A stretch of DNA of 6,590 bases from Phycisphaerales bacterium. Its GTDB lineage: Bacteria > Planctomycetota > Phycisphaerae > Sedimentisphaerales > Anaerobacaceae. Below the pieces are notes generated by a model. The model had not been told where the DNA came from. It saw only the letters and a program-made list of their open reading frames with translations, and did not search any database. The stretch spans positions 1-6,590 of the forward strand of contig DQCG01000669.1 of assembly GCA_003533825.1 (NCBI GenBank), written 5' to 3'. Made by a program: the position numbers and the translations under genes. Of the stretch, positions 6,255 to 6,590 are shown one piece after another; the stretch's first letter is position 1, and each line of letters opens with the position of its first letter.

Positions 6255-6590
6255 TTAATTGAAACTCAAACTAAGACTCTTCGCCAGCAAACCCCAACCG
6301 TCAACAAGAATGAATAATATCAGCTTGAAAGGCAGCGAAATCATTACCGGCGGCAGCATCATCATACCGGCACTAAGCAAAACACTCGCAATAACCATAT
6401 CGATCAACAAAAAAGGAATAAACAACAGGCAGCCCATCTCAAACGCCGTGCGGAACTCGCTGATAATAAATGCCGGAATGACCACGTGCAAATCTAAATC
6501 CATCGCGCTGGTGGGAGGCTCTATTTTGGCCATCTGCACAAAAAGAGTCAAATCTGCTTCCCGGCATTGTCGCAGCATAAACTCCTTGAT
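6255..6590 (-). CDS. fliP: Flagellar export gate protein FliP, C-terminal part (5' end outside window)
   Basis: FliP is the main pore subunit of the flagellar type III export gate in the inner membrane. Only the last 111 residues are visible; the frame stays open to the window edge, where it reads IKEFMLRQCREADLTLFVQM. This matches the family's REFM...DLxLF segment, so the Met at 6578 is internal and not a start. The hallmark C-terminus follows: VIPAFIISEFRTAFEMGCLL, the membrane segment FIPFLLIDMVIASVLLSAGM, MMLPPVMISLPFKLILFI and LVDGWGLLAKSLSLSF. The C-terminus is complete, ending in TAA at 6255-6257. It is the first visible gene of the - strand operon; its promoter must lie beyond the right edge. 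Confidence 0.96.
   Translation of the reverse strand: MKEFMLRQCREADLTLFVQMAKIEPPTSAMDLDLHVVIPAFIISEFRTAFEMGCLLFIPFLLIDMVIASVLLSAGMMMLPPVMISLPFKLILFILVDGWGLLAKSLSLSFN

Noticed and set aside
6576..6578. ATG as the start of a short 107-residue protein
   Set aside because: The upstream codons continue the FliP reading (IKEF), and the sequence is the conserved C-terminal third of FliP, so the gene is cut by the window edge.

Overview
The window is a stretch of a bacterial flagellar gene cluster. It holds five protein-coding genes plus the end of a sixth, arranged in two blocks that face each other, with no RNA genes, insertion sequences or CRISPR arrays. The organism is a flagellated bacterium of moderate GC content. 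The style of the long cysteine-free FliD and of the glycosyltransferase reminds me of Planctomycetota (Phycisphaerae-like lineages). That is a low-confidence impression from memory and nothing in the window proves it; Desulfobacterota-like groups are an alternative.

Left block, + strand: the window opens inside a gene for a multi-module glycosyltransferase. It has an unfamiliar N-terminal region with NPINKVQ and CHQE motifs, then a family-2 GT-A domain with DSDD, then two C-terminal TPR repeats. A 255-base intergenic region follows. It carries an 11-bp imperfect inverted repeat, a plausible sigma-28 (FliA-type) promoter and a ribosome binding site. Then comes fliD, the filament cap gene, here 679 codons with an extra domain of about 100 residues inside the C-terminal FliD region. 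An 80-base spacer with a nested hairpin and T-tract ends fliD.

Right block, - strand, reading right to left: the 3' end of fliP (cut by the window edge), then fliQ, fliR and flhB. These encode the membrane core of the flagellar type III export gate: FliP, FliQ and FliR form the channel, and FlhB is the autocleaving substrate-specificity switch, with its NPTH site intact. Gene spacing is short (30, 6 and 71 bases), as expected for one operon. No flhA follows flhB and no fliS follows fliD, although both are common neighbours elsewhere.

Functionally the two blocks fit together. FliPQR-FlhB exports axial proteins, FliD caps the growing filament and folds the flagellin subunits, and the glycosyltransferase may decorate flagellin or another surface protein (inference from context and from its TPR tail). 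Most of the window is ordinary flagellar machinery. The parts worth a second look are the modular glycosyltransferase, the fliD leader and the FliD insertion.
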